Source: Cystobasidiopsis lactophilus (Eukaryota > Basidiomycota > Agaricostilbomycetes > Agaricostilbales > Chionosphaeraceae). From it: 64,000 bases of DNA. The position numbers and the translations under genes were made by a program. The notes under the pieces are model-generated. The model made no database searches. It was given only the letters and a program-made list of their open reading frames with translations, and had not been told where the DNA came from. Below, one piece after another: positions 11,641-26,089 of this stretch (position 1 is the stretch's first letter; each line of letters opens with the position of its first letter). The stretch lies in assembly GCA_001599975.1 (NCBI GenBank), contig BCIO01000001.1, positions 3,262,293 through 3,326,292 on the forward strand, given 5' to 3'.

Positions 11641-11808
11641 GATTGCGCTGTTCCCCTTGTCCCACGGCCACGAACGTACAGAGAAGGTCGTTTTGCATTA
11701 TATTCTTAGACGAGAAGCATGGTTTACAGAGAAAGCGAGGGCAGTGGACTTAGATCATACAGTTTGCGAGTGCGAAAAAAATACAACAAATGATATGGGG
11801 CAATAAGT

Positions 11809-12681
11809 TTATACAGGGACAGCCGTCCCATTTACATTAGCCTTCAGCCGCCCTTCATCCTCCGTCAGAGCCCCAGACCCGGACGCCACCGGTGGCGCTG
11901 GTTCCTCCTCCGCCTCTGCCTCCTTGGCCATCCCGGGTTCGTCGGACTTAGAAAGCTGTTCGAGCTTTGCTTGTAGCGCCCGTATCTTGTCACTTGTCCT
12001 GTATAGAATGAACCTTGTCAAGGGGCGTCTTTTGTGGCGCTCAAATGGATTGCCACGCACGAGCCCTTCTGATTAAAAGCCTTGGTGATCGACAGCATGG
12101 TGGGCTTGGGTGCCTGGCCTGACCGGCGTTTGCGCCTGTTGGCATCGGATGATGGTTCGGGTGCCGCCTGTGCGGGGGAGCAAGCTCTGAGAGCTGTGGC
12201 GTTGGGCAGCTTAAAGGTTCAGCACGCACCGATTTGCTGAGGTTGACCGTAATCTTCTGCCCTCGGACCAGCTTGCCATCAAGTTCAGACATGGCTGTTA
12301 GAGCTTCCTGTGCGCAAATGAACGACCAAAGTGAAGGTGGTGGGAAGTGCAAGTGGTGAGCTCGAGCGTTTGCAGACGTTAGGGCGCTTGGCTTACCCCA
12401 TTGGTGCTCATCTCCACGAACGCATAGCCGCGTGGCTTGCCCTTGCTTGGACCGGGCTTGTGGTGGAAGAGGTATTCTAGGTTGGCAATCTTGCCGTACC
12501 TCGAGAACAGCTGCATGAGGGTGTATCTGCTCGCGACCGAGACGTGAGCAAGGCCGCCGCCGGTCATGCAAGAGTAGGAGGCCTGCACTCACTCGTCTAC
12601 TGTGTTGTGAATGTTGCCAACGTGAAGCCGGCGCGGATTCATCGTGCAGGCGTGAGGCCGACGATCGTCGTTGGAAGGCAT
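11809..12681 (-). CDS. RBM18: RBM18-like single-RRM RNA-binding protein
   Basis: One RRM near the N-terminus: RNP2 RLHVGNIHNTVDEYTLMQLF and RNP1 RGYAFVEM, with the RBM18-type linker LEYLFHHKPGPSKGKP. The second half of the RRM is on the next exon (EALTAMSELDGKLVRGQKIT). After a long intron (about 12080-12230) come TMLSITKAFNQKGS and, across another intron, a coiled segment TSDKIRALQAKLEQLSK and an acidic, Ala/Pro-rich tail ending NGTAVPV. The ATG at 12681 (MPSNDDRRPH) is used; a second in-frame ATG lies at 12640. RNA target unknown; nuclear location inferred from the family. The start is 98 bp from that of the divergent ABC transporter. Confidence 0.78.
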
Positions 12682-12779
12682 CAAAATAAAGCGGCTTGCC
12701 CTCCGTCGGCCGCCTGCGCTTCTGGGTCTCTGTGTCTTTGGTGCTGGGTTGTTGTTGAAGATGCAGTGTTTATAGGGAC

Positions 12780-15700
12780 ATGGAAAAGGGCAGCCTGGAG
12801 CAGGGGGACTATGCCGCCTTGCCCTCGTTCTCTGTCTTTGTTGAGGATCTTTGCGTCCGAGCGCCTCAGCCTCAGCTCACAATCCCTCTGCCTATCCCCG
12901 TCTCGATCCCTGCTTCATGGATCGGGAGAAAAGCCTCTTCCGACGCCGACTTGGAAGGCGCCGATCACCGCACTTTGCTCTCCAATATCACAGCGGAAAT
13001 TCACCCTGGCGAACTGTGTGCTATTGTTGGCGGCTCTGGCTCTGGCAAGAGCACTCTACTAAGCGTGGTCGCTGGGAGGCCCAGTAACCTACTCGTGGCT
13101 TCTGGTGGTGTGAGGATTGTTGGATCCGATGCCTCTGTGCGTGATTGACTTTCGCCATCCGCTGCTTTGCTGACTTGCGCGACCAGTCGTCAAGCATCAA
13201 GAAGTCGCCAGTCGCTTTTGTTAAGCAAGAGGATCACCTGGTGGCCACTTTGACATGCCGGGAGACGGTACACTTCGCGGCCAAGCTCCGGCTGCCCGCC
13301 GACATGTCCAAGGCGGCCGTCGACCGGATCGTGGACGACACTTTACTGGAGTTGGGGTTGCAAGATGCTGCGCACACATTGGTTGGGGGGCCTTCTGTGC
13401 GGGGGTTGTCAGGTGGCGAGCGGCGGAGGCTCAGCATTGCCTGCGCATTGGTCACCCTCCCGTCAGTCCTGATTTTGGACGAACCCACGACCGGTCTGGA
13501 CGCTTTCTCTGCCCATTCGATTCTCGTCCTCTTGAACAAGCTGGCTCGCAAAGGCCGCTCAATCATAGTCACCGTCCACGCCCCTCGATCAGACGCCTTC
13601 CCTCTGTTCGACCGCCTCCTAATCCTGTCTGGAGGCAGACTTGCGTACTCTGGCCTAACTTCAAAGGTGCTTGGATGGTTTGCCGACCTAGGCTATAGCG
13701 TGCCTGAGGACACCAATCGTGAGCGGACCGTTTTTTGCCCCATTGTTCGTGAGGCTCATTGCTTTCGGCCCATCGCCCAGCTTTGGACTTCTTGATTGAC
13801 ATCACTTCTGTCGATTCGCGGGACGAAGAGCGAGAAAACATCAGCTCTCGCCGAGTCGGCGCATTGAAGCAAGCGTGGGACAGCCGAGCGTCGGACTCAG
13901 AGTCAGCGCAGGAAACGCCCGCCTCAGAAAAAGTCGAAGTTCCGATCAAAACGCCACCAGGGACCATCAAGCGCCGGGGCTGGTGGAAGCAATTTCAGAC
14001 TCTGACTACCCGCGCCTTCCTCTTCGTTTCCCGCGACCATGGCCAGAACTTTGGCATCGCGGCGCAGTTCATCGTGCTGGCCTGCTTGGTTGGCGTTGCC
14101 TACTACAACCCACCGACCACAGTTGGCGGCATCCAATCGCTCAAGACTGCCATGTTCCAGTCCATTGTCGCCACCTACTACCTGTCTTTCATTCTGTTCA
14201 TCTTCCACTTCTGTCAGCTCCTGGTCGTTTTCGACCGCGAGCGAGAGGACCGCCTCTTCGCGGTTGTACCTTACGTTGGTTCGCTGGTGGTGTCGTACCT
14301 GCCAGTAAACCTCTTCTTCCCAACCTTGTATGCTGTTATCTTCTATTTTATGGCTGGTTTTCGCACCGACGACACGGCCCGGCACCTGTTCATCTATATC
14401 GCCTCCAACATCCTTCAGCAGCTGGCCAGCTTTGGCTACGCTCTGGTCTTCGCCGCCATCTCACGCAGCTTTGCACAGGCATCGTTGTTTGCCAATGGCT
14501 TTGTGATCATCTACCTTCTTGTGAGTTATTGCGGTTGCCACCAAGATCTTTTCCACTTGCTCACGGGCTTCTTCAAAGGCTGCTGGATACCTCGTTGTGC
14601 CAGTACCCATTTGGGTCCGGTGGCTGCGGTGGATCTCGCCATATTTCTATGGCTTCCGTTGGATGGTCATCACCCAGTTCGAAGGCCGTGTGTTTGGCTG
14701 CTACGACCCTAATGATCCCGCGACGTAAGCCGCCCAGCTTACTCTTCGTGCTTGCCCCTCACCCTCTGGTCTCGACAGGAACCAATGTCTCGGCGACAAC
14801 GTCATCTCTGGCTTGCTCATCAACCGCGCCACACCAACGTGGGTCTACCCTCTTGGTCTCATCGCCTACATCATCATCACTGTGGTCTTCGCCTGCCTAC
14901 TCCTGCAATACCACCATCCTGGCGGCCAAAAACATGCTGACAAGGAGTATTCCCACTCCTACGAGGCCGCTCTCAAAAGGGTTGAAGACGATCGGGCCGA
15001 AGAAGGTCTGGCCATGCAGGTCCAGCATGTCTCGCTACAAGTCAAAGTCCGGGACACTGCGTGGTGGAGGCCCTTCAGCGCAAGCTCAACCCAAAAGACA
15101 ATTTTGAACGACATCAGCTTAGACTTTGCTGCCAACAAGATAACTGCCATCTTGGGCCCGTCCGGCGCTGGCAAGAGCTCTTTGCTAGAACTGGCAAGTG
15201 CGAGGCTGAAGTCCGGAACTTTCACGCTCTCCGGAAACATTCTCATCAACGGATCGCCGCTGCAAAAGGCGGACGTGACCCGGATCGCTTTTGTCGAGCA
15301 AAATGATGACTTCCTCCTTCCAGCTCTGTACGTATCTGTCCTACTCAATCCGGTTCAAGCTTGATGCGGGCTCTACAGGACTGTCCGAGAAACCATGCAC
15401 TATGCCGCCAGTCTTCGGCTTGATCACCTTTCAAAGAACGAGCGGAGAGCGAAAGCGGAGGAGGTGATCGCTTTGCTGGGATTGCGGCATTGTGCCGACC
15501 ATGTTGTCGGTGGAGAACTATTGTGAGCGTGTCCCTGGAGTCTCACGGACGTTCTAGCCTGCTGATGCAGGCTCATTTTTATAGGAAGGGGATCTCGGGC
15601 GGAGAGAAGCGTCGACTGTCATTGGGCATCGAGCTCGTGGCCAGCCCAAGGATCTTGTTTTGCGACGAAATTACATCTGGGCTGGACTCTGCGATGGCAC

Positions 15701-17071
15701 TTTCCGTCATGGAAGCTCTCCAGAACATCTCGAAGACCACCACGATTGTTTGCACACTACACCAGCCGCGGTCTGCGATCTTTGACGCCCTGAATGAAGT
15801 AGTCCTCCTCGCGAAAGGAGGCAACGTCATTTTCAGCGGGCCAAAAGCCGGCGTCAGCAAGTACTTCGCTGAGGGCCACGGGCTGGTACCGCCCACCCAT
15901 TTTGCCGTGGCCGACTTCCTGCTGGACACCATCTCAATTGATGCCCGCGAAGAAGAGGCAAAGCTGGTCTCACAAGCACGAGTGGAGCGGCTCATCGAGG
16001 CCTGGCGTGCGGAAAAGCCAGCGCTGCCTCAGGCCCAACAGTCCGCCACCGTTGCCCTGGAGCTCCACAGCTCCACGCACAACCTGTTCAAGACCTTCCC
16101 GACCGTACTCGCTCGAAGTTTCAAGTGAGTGTGTCTGCCGAATGCCTATCTCCGCCGTCTCACTCACGAGTTGTGCAGAAACCTCCGTCGGCAGTCTGAT
16201 ATCTTCACTGTCAGGCTGGCAAACCCTCCTTTCCTTGCGTTACTCTTCCTGCTCTTTTTCGGTCGGTTCAGCCTCAGCACTGGCGCCCAATCCAGGATTG
16301 GCTTGATACAAGAGACGTCGGCTTTGCCCTTCGTTGGCGTCCTCTCAGCCATTGCCATCTTCCCGACAGAGCGGGACTCTTTCTTCCACGATTACAACTC
16401 CACCGCCCGCTACTCACCTCTCACCTTCCTTCTGTCTTTCACCTGTCAAGAAGTGCCACTCCAGATCGTCGGCGCTCTTCTTTTCAGCGTGGTCACCATT
16501 TTCGCCATCAACATGCAGCATACAGCTAAAGACTTCTTCGAGTTTGCTCTTGGCATCTTTTGCATCATCTCTTTCGGAGAGTCCCTGGGTGTAAGCTTAC
16601 CGCTTTTAGGCACCTTTCCCCCTCTGACTTGGCCCTGGCAGATCATTTTCTGCACCTGGGTGCTAGACGCCTCGTTGAGCGTCTCAGCGGTCAGCGTTGG
16701 CCTGACCGTCGCTTCTCAGACCAGTGGCATATTCTCCGTCACTGTACCCAAGGTAAAACGGCTCTTCACCTGTTGCAGTGATAGAAATAAACTCGTGCAT
16801 CCAGTGGCTTTCGATCATTGGCTACGCTTTTCCCTTCCGTTGGAGCTCTCGCGTCGCCGCAATCAACGAGTTTGCTGGCCTTGACTTTGGATGCACTATG
16901 GAGGACATCGTCGCTGGCCGGTGCCTTGCGCCGACGGGTGACGATTTTCTTGCTGCGATTGGCATTGGGGATCGGTCGACTGGTAAATTCCTGGGTATCA
17001 TGCTGTGTTTAACATTGTTGTACCGCATACTGGCTTGGCTCTCATTGGAGATTAGAATGAGGTACTGGTAG
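12780..17071 (+). CDS. Full-size ABCG transporter, YOL075C-like (not PDR type)
   Basis: Membrane ATP-driven exporter with order NBD1-TMD1-NBD2-TMD2. NBD1: Walker A GGSGSGKST, signature RGLSGGERRR, Walker B LILDEPTTGLD, H-loop VTVHAPRSD. TMD1 has helices around AAQFIVLACLVGVAYY, YYLSFILFIFHFCQLLVVF and LFANGFVIIYLL. NBD2: Walker A GPSGAGKSS, signature KGISGGEKRR, Walker B ILFCDEITSGLD, H-loop TLHQPRS. TMD2 runs from ANPPFLALLFLLFF to GIMLCLTLLYRILAWL. Both ATP sites look complete, unlike PDR transporters where one is degenerate; Pro is replaced by Ile in the second DEPTSGLD-like motif. At least ten exons; clear introns near 13137, 13720, 14521 and 16125. Substrate unknown; S. cerevisiae YOL075C is the closest architecture I know. 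Confidence 0.9.
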
Positions 17072-17168
17072 ATAGGGTTTGTAGCTTTTGGGGGCCTTGG
17101 CCATGGAATACACAAGTCTAGAGCATGCCCATCCTTCCCAGGAGATTTTCCAATAACGAGGAACAAAA

Positions 17169-19836
17169 CTAATTGTTGTGAGACTCCCTGCTGACATCAC
17201 GACCGAGCTGGATCGCCACGATGACCCGTGAGCGATAGCGAAAGATGCTGAAAAGAGACGACGCACAATGTGGCTCTTCAGCCAGTCGCTCATGACTAAG
17301 CACCTATTCCTCAGAGAGAACAGCTCTGAGATGTAAGCGGAGCGCCTTGAAGCCAGTTTCAGCGGAGCACATCGGCACAACGCCTGGAGAGTGAATTTAC
17401 CAGAAGAGCATGGTGGCCCAACCACCCGATGCGATGTTGCCATTCTGTTGAAATGGACACACTCCTTCAGATACAAGAACCCTTTGGGATCGAGCGAAAG
17501 CCATACGAAGAAAGGAATATCCGCAATCTGAGGTGAATTCAGTCAAAGTCTTCTTTTGGGAGAGAAACTGGAGACGTACAGCCTTTTCGGAACCAATGTA
17601 GGCCAAGCTTCCTTGATGAGAGTAGTGGAAAGGCAAGACCTTGGAAGCTGAGGGGGAAACAACTGCTTCAGCCCAACGAAGTTGGCAAATGGACTGGACC
17701 CACGCACCTTTGGACAGCTCCAGCTTGAGCTTATCAGCCTTTTCTGCGTCGTGGCCATTGGTCGACAGTGCCGACTCGATCCTGAGCTTCTTGCCCTCCT
17801 GGTTGAACACCCGTGCCAGGTAGCGGCCTTGCTGCGAGGCGACTTGGGCGGTGGGAGCGTAGGAGGTCTGCGTGCAGTCGCCCAGAGCGTAAATGTTCTC
17901 GGCGCCGAGCACGCGCATGTAGTCGTCGGTGACCAAACCGCGCTTCTTCTCCTGCGGTGCGCCCAGGTCGTTCATCAGGTTGCGGGTGATTTGCCTTGAA
18001 GTGTTACCAGTGGCCCAGACCTGAGCAGGATCGCGAAACATGATCAGACAAAGCCAGTCGCCAAAGAGACCACCTACGAGCAGGCCATAGGGCATTTCAA
18101 TGACCTTCTTGTCGGCGTCCATGGCAATGATCTTCTTAGCTTGAACCTCCTTGACCATTGTCCGGGTGTGCACGTCAATCTTGTTGCTTTGGAAGGTGGA
18201 GTTGGTGTAGTCGCTGTGCACGCGAGCGTTCAGAATTTCGTCTACCCCGCTGGGAGGGTAAAGCAGACTCACATCAATTGCTGGAGCAGCAACACGATCT
18301 CAGTTCTGTCTCATTGTTAAAAAGAGAACCTTTTCTCACCTTGCTGAACATGGGCAGAACGGAGGGAAGAGCCTCCACGAGAGTGATGCGGAGTCGGCTA
18401 GCGATTTCGGGGTACCACTGGCTCAAGTCGTCCTTCAAAAAGTCCTGCAATCCTCCCCACACGATCAGACTAAAAGAGGTTCATCTATGAGAGCGTAGCG
18501 ACTTGCGTGAAGTTCAGCAGCGTATTCGACACCGGTGGCGCCACCGCCGACGACAACCTGTCAAGATGTTCTGTTAGCGGCACATTCGCTCGGCAATACA
18601 CGGAGAACGTACCATGTGCAACAGCCTGTCGATCTCGGATTCGCTCTGACCCTTGAAAGTGGCGCCCTCGATGCCTGGAATTTGTCACCAAACTTAGCTC
18701 TGCGGCAGGTTGGATTAGACTCGGGGGAGTAGCCAACGCACATTCCATGAGCTTCCTTCGGATCCTGGTGACGTCCCAAATCTCCTTGAGGAAGCAGCCG
18801 TGCTCCTTCACACCGGGAATGCCAAAGGTGTTGCTCTCCGCTCCGACGGCGTAGACCAAGTCATCGTATGGAACCGTTGTCTCTGTCACGTCGCCCTTAA
18901 TCTCTGAGTGGTCTGTGAGCATCAGAAGACACGCAGTCAGCATTGGCTCATGAGACTGCAGTGAGGGTGTGCGCCCACCCAAGAAAGTGACGGTCTTGGC
19001 GATAGGGTCCACAGCGGTGGCATCGCCTTCGTAGACGTTGACCTTGCGCGCTTTGTGGCGGGTGATGAAGCGGGTGGGCTCCATGATAGACCGGTTCTCG
19101 ATCGTGCCCACCTGCAGTCCAATTCACGTGTGAATGGCAAACCTAGCAAACAAACGCTCGAAGCGGTTGCGAATAAACGTACAGAGCAAGAAGGCAGCAG
19201 CGGAGTGAAGGTGAAGTAGTTGCGAGGGGAAATGACGGTGCTAAACGTTTATCACTTGAAGGTCAGCACAGAGCTCATGCGCGCAGATCCATCTTCGAGC
19301 TGCGGGCTTACACGTTGTACTCTGTTGTGTCCAACGCCTTAAGAAAGCTCGTAGCTGCCCAGCCATTGCCCAACACGACCAGCCTGCGCTTGGTTGGGTC
19401 CTCGTCGAGCTGGACGGGCGGATGACGCTGTCGGTAGGAGCTGTAGACGACGTAGCCCGAGAGCGAGACGACGACGAATAGGGTCGTTCGGGCGAACCTG
19501 ACGATCCACTTTCTAGCTCGACCAGGCGGTGGCGGCGGCGGCAAGCCCGCGTACGCGCTGCCTGCAGCTGCAGCAACGGGAGTCTCGACTGGAGTGACCG
19601 GTTCGACGGCTGGCTCGAGCTTGGGCAGCGACGAATCGACCACTGGGCCCTTGGCCTCTGCAAGCAAGTACGCCCTGCTGGAGAAGGGCCGGACCAGGCT
19701 GAGCTGGCTCGAGCTGCTGGCGACTGCATGTTTGAAGCGCGGTAATTTTTGTTGAGCATTGGGATGCGAGCGATCCGATTGGACAACGGAGGGGCTCACA
19801 CTGCCTCAGGAGCTGGCGCTGAGCTGCTCTCTGCAT
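17169..19836 (-). CDS. NDE1: Type II (alternative) NADH dehydrogenase, mitochondrial
   Basis: Rotenone-insensitive NADH:ubiquinone oxidoreductase of the inner membrane. The presequence MQRAAQRQLLRQFASSSSQL is formed by splicing the ATG exon at 19836 to the next exon; a GTG in the second frame is not the start. A membrane anchor (TTLFVVVSLSGYVVYSSY) fits an externally facing NDE enzyme. FAD site: RLVVLGNGWAATSFLKAL; then SPRNYFTFTPLLPSCSVGTI, VYAVGAESNTFGIPGVKEH, NADH site MVVVGGGATGVEYAAEL, and IYALGDCTQT. The C-terminus is rebuilt by a 59 nt intron (GTGCGT..ATCCAG) giving LVMSDWLKSHILGRDVSRE, the family ending, with the stop at 17169. No EF-hand is seen. Confidence 0.9.
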
Positions 19837-20110
19837 GGTTGCGGCGGCTCAAGCTTTTTGTTTGGGGCGAGCAAGGGCAAAGCGATCAAGAACGCAAAAA
19901 GGAAACAGAGCGCCTAAAAATGCTTCCGATGTGTGGACCCCATGGGCCTCTCAGAGCGATTGCAGCCAAGGTCCCAACTGGCCATCTTTGCCTGCTACCC
20001 AGGTTTTAGGGCCGACCTTCAGCGAGAGCGACTGTAACGCGAAGTCGACTTGAAGAGATCTGCGCGGCTCGTCATTTAGGACAGCTCCTTCACCTCTGCA
20101 GGTCATCAGC

Positions 20111-21951
20111 TCACCTTTGGACTTCTTTCGCTTTGCTGGCATCGAGCAAGTTGGAGGATGGGTGAAGAATGGCATCGCGGAGGATGGTGCGCATCTCGCT
20201 CTCGAGGACCTCTACCAATTGCGCCCGAGACTGAAGCGGCAGCCTTGAGTGCGCGAGCTCAACAAAAGTGGTGCGTGGTGCTGAAAAGGTGAGCTTGATG
20301 GACCAACTGCACAGCTAGATCATCAGGGCCGTTCGGAAAGAAATCCGCGGGATGAACACGCACCTCTTGGCCACTCGGAGAGACACCAGCCCACCCAATG
20401 ATTTGAGCGGCTTGTCCTCGTCCTTGAGAATATCCCGAACCAATGTGCTCGGGTCCGACAGCATCGGCACAAAGTCCAACGCGCTGGACAGGGTCGTTTG
20501 GGCAACCAGCTCTTGCATCTGCGTGAACATCTGCTGGAGCCAATGGGCGTGGACGACAAACGAAATGATGTTGAGAACAGGCTGCAAGATCAAAGGAGGT
20601 GGCGCTTCTTTGAGGACTGTGAGCGAATGACTTTGGGAGCGTAGCCGGCGATAGCAGTACAAGACCAGGAGGCGGAGAGCTAGTGCAGAGGAGATAAGGC
20701 TGGTCAGAGTGGATGAGGAGGAAGAGATTGGGTCGGATTGAAGAGTATCCTTGACCTGAGGTTTTCAAGTTAATTCACCGCTGTCGGATAGGGCGTGGCG
20801 CGAAAACCCACCATTTCAACCTTGAGAGACAATTCGCCGTCGATCGCCACTGTTAAGTCATTCTCTGTTATGACACAGCGCAGTGGGTTCTCGTCAGAGT
20901 CGAGCTGTCGTTGCGCTTCTTGCGAGACCTGAGGCAGAACCTTCAGCTCTAGGTGGAGGTCAATGACCCAAGCAACGACATACCAATGCGAACAGCTCCT
21001 CTTCAAACAGCTCGGCTTGTGAATCCAGTAAAACATCGTTTTGTGGTGACCGCACGAAGGCCTCGAGTTGTCCTGCTGCCGTCGAGACCAAGGCCACCCG
21101 CATTCGCCTTTTGCCGGCTACGCGGTCGGGCATGATGGGCGACGACTCTTTCATGCCAAGCTTTTGCGAAAGCCGCATGACATTGTGCGCACGGATGCCC
21201 GGAGGCGCTTCGTCGGCGGCCACGACTGCCACGATATCCCTCGCCAACTTGTAAAAGTCAGACGACAGGGCTGTGACCTTGTCCGCTTTTCGGTCCGCTC
21301 CTCGAGCCTCTAGCCTCCACCCTTCGTCGCGCCACTTGAGGTATTCGCTCCAGTCCGAACCTGACTGTTTTGCCGTTTCGCCCAGTTCGGTGGACGCATC
21401 TGCAAGTGCGGACGATGCATTGGTGATGGCTTTGCTTTTGATCGCCAGGGCCATAGACAGCTCTCTCAATTGAGCTTCGGTAGACGGTGGCGGTAAGGGG
21501 GTGGACAAGACTGAGGCCGCGAGAACGTCTTGTCCAAGCGGCAACTTGTAATGAGGGTCTGGCGAGTTTGGGACGTAGGGAAGAATCGAGTCGATGAGGT
21601 TCAACGCCTTCATAAGTTCGGCTTCGGCCAAGCTGCAGGTTCCCAGCTTCACTAGGCCGCTTTCAACGGAATCGGGAGAAGGCCTCACGCCAGTTTTGAG
21701 GACACCTCCGTTTTGAGAGCTCCAACCTCGGCCTGCGTGAGCTCGCCCTGAGCGTGCTCGACCTCTTCCGGCGCATCTTTCGAGCAGTCCTCCTCTTTCC
21801 TCAGCGCCTCCTCGGTCAGCTTCGCGAAGTCAAAGTTGGCCCAAATCTGCTGGAGGCGGCCGGACAGAGGCAGGCCGGTGTCCTTCTCGTCCTTGTAAAT
21901 CGGCTCGCCGTTCTCTGCATAGTCATAGACGGTCGTCTCGAAGAAGCTCAT
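20111..21951 (-). CDS. MED17: Mediator complex subunit 17-like protein
   Basis: Nuclear RNA polymerase II Mediator head subunit (Srb4 family), assigned from motif order rather than an alignment. It begins MSFFETTVYDYAENG and GLPLSGRLQQIWANFDFAKL. An intron (GTGAGG..TGCAG) leads to ALNLIDSILPYVP and ALAIKSKAITNASSALADAS, then the Med17-like segment SDWSEYLKWRDEGWRLEARG. Further exons carry SQAELFEEELFALVCRCLG, LALRLLVLYCYRRLRSQ with SLTVLKEAPPPLILQPVL, and the end LPLQSRAQLVEVLESEMRTI. At least five exons. It lies 274 bp upstream of the NADH dehydrogenase on the same strand. It could be another helical nuclear protein. Confidence 0.6.
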
Positions 21952-22412
21952 GCCTCATTTGGTCGAGTTTCGCGGTGCAAGGTCAACCTTGCTCGACCAG
22001 TGGCAGCTTGGCCGCCAATGCTCCCGATGCCCTAATGGCTGCAGATACCCATTCATTGACTAATGCTTGCTACGAAATATCGCTATTGCTAGCGCCGGTC
22101 AAGGTGGAAGCGCCGACTCGCCACCTCCCGCGCGCGGCCGCTCTTCTCATGCCCTGCCCTTTCGATTCGTGCTCCGAAAACCGTCTCCAGAATAAGATGC
22201 GTCTGCGAGGCCTATCAAGACACCTTTGCTCTATGACTTATAGGATCGCGCTACCTAAATGGAAGTCTTCTTGGCCGACGAGTATCCGGAGCCTCCCAAT
22301 GCCAATTGCCTTCGGCATCTGCGCTTGCACCGCCAATCATTTCTTGCCCCTGATCTTCCAGCAACACGTCGACGTCGGTCCAATCATATCTTCAAACGCG
22401 CACGCAGGCACC
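21952..22412. other. Divergent promoter region
   Basis: About 460 bp between the starts of the Med17-like gene (-) and the SDR gene (+). Open frames here are short, lack splice support and have no recognisable motif. I see no RNA gene or repeat. It probably holds both promoters and 5' leaders. Confidence 0.6.
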
Positions 22413-23450
22413 ATGTCTACCCCCTTTCGATTTGACAAGCGTGTCGTTATTGTCACTGGTGCGAGCGGCCAGCTTGGCGGGGCGTATGCTCGGCTGCTCG
22501 CTGAGCGCGGTGCCTCTGTCGTGTGCTGCGACATCAATGACAATGTGCAAAAGGTCGTGGAGGAGATCAAAGCGAAGGGCGGCGACGCTGCTGCTGCCAT
22601 TGGGGACATCACTTCAGAGACGGACATTGCCAGAATGGTCGAGGAAGTCGTCCAGAAGTACGGCAGGGTAAATGAAGCTCTGTACTTGTCAAGGAAGCCA
22701 CTCAAAGCCGAAATATAGGTGGACGGCTTGATCAATTCCGCTGGATTCGCCTTCGATCGCAAGTTCATCGACACGAAAATTGAAGACCACCGCAAGATGT
22801 ACGAGATGTGAGTGCTTTATAACAATGGAATGAAGGCTGGATCCCTCAAACCCAGACGGCAGGCACTACTTTGGTCCCCTCATGCTCATCAAAGCGGTCT
22901 GGCCGCACATGGAGAAGCAAAACTATGGCCGCATTCTCAACATCACTAGCGCCGCTACGTTTGGTTACGAGAGCAGGCTTCTTTCGAACCGTTTTCATTG
23001 AGCGTGCTCTAATTGACGTCAAATACAGGATGGGCGAACTACTCCGCCGCGAAGGCAGCCCAGCTCGCTCTCGCCCGTTCGCTTGCACTTGAAGGTCGTC
23101 ATGTTGGAATTCAGATCAATGCCATGGCCCCGACCGCCACGACTGCAGCCATGATTCGCAACACTGCGGATCCCAAGATCAGGGCTCTGGTCAAGGAGGC
23201 GCCGCCGGAAGACTGCGCTCCGCTGGCGGCCTGGCTTTTGCACGAGAAAAACCACTACAACGGCCACGCTTTCTACACCGGCAGGCAATACGTGTCAGAG
23301 ATCATTTGGGGAACTCAAAAGCGTGGGCACAAGCCCAAGGAGGAAGGTGTTCTGACTATCGAAGAGGTCGACAAGTGGATGCAGGGAACCGATGGACCTT
23401 TTGTCGCGCTAGAGACGACCTTGGACCAGACTGCGACTTTGGAGGAGTAG
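22413..23450 (+). CDS. Short-chain dehydrogenase, single-domain hydroxyacyl-CoA dehydrogenase-like
   Basis: NAD(P)-dependent oxidoreductase of the SDR family. The nucleotide site is RVVIVTGASGQLGGAYARLL, with CCDIND marking the second strand. GLINSAGFAFDRKF corresponds to the NAG region, RILNITSAATFG carries the catalytic Ser and NYSAAKAAQLALARSLALEG the Tyr-x-x-x-Lys. The sequence around these most resembles the dehydrogenase domains of peroxisomal multifunctional beta-oxidation enzymes, but there is one domain and no hydratase; no C-terminal peroxisomal signal is evident (ends ATLEE). The tail after the fold (FYTGRQYVSEIIWGTQKRGH onward) is about 70 residues. Introns lie near 22668-22720, 22808-22858 and 22966-23033. 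Confidence 0.88.
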
Positions 23451-23455
23451 AAAGA

Positions 23456-23545
23456 GAGGGCATACAACATGTAATGCCGAAATGAATTGGACATTGCCTT
23501 GCCGAGGGCATACAACATGTAATGCTAAAATGAATTGGACATTGC
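23456..23545 (+). repeat. Two-copy 48 bp tandem repeat in SDR 3' region
   Basis: The sequence starting GAGGGCATACAACATGTAAT at 23456 recurs at 23504, a 48 bp period. About 40 of 42 comparable bases match (differences fall at the centre). It begins six bases after the SDR stop and is non-coding. The copies are so alike that the duplication looks recent. Confidence 0.95.
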
Positions 23546-23655
23546 AAGGTGCTGATCACATTGTTCAATCATTGGACGGGTAAGCGAACGACTCGGGGCT
23601 GTAAAAGGGTCGGATTAGACAGCCACACAAGAAGGCGAGAGCAATGGCAAACGCA

Positions 23656-25968
<2,313 letters not shown>

Positions 25969-26089
25969 GGTGTTTGCTTGAAGGAAGATTTTCTCACCAC
26001 TCCACCACGATCTCCAGCTGCTCTCGCCGCGCGCGCCAACACTCTAAAATTTTTCGGGTCTACGATTGAGCCTAGCCTTAGGCCATCTT

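Noticed and set aside
13875-15107. 410-codon alternative frame inside the ABC transporter
   Set aside because: Crosses known introns and breaks up the membrane helices seen in the true frame.
17042-17476. NADH dehydrogenase ending at 17042 in the read-through frame
   Set aside because: A GTGCGT..ATCCAG intron restores the family ending GRDVSRE with the stop at 17169.
19308-19799. NADH dehydrogenase starting at a GTG (19799)
   Set aside because: Splicing from the ATG at 19836 gives a normal mitochondrial presequence; non-ATG start is unnecessary.
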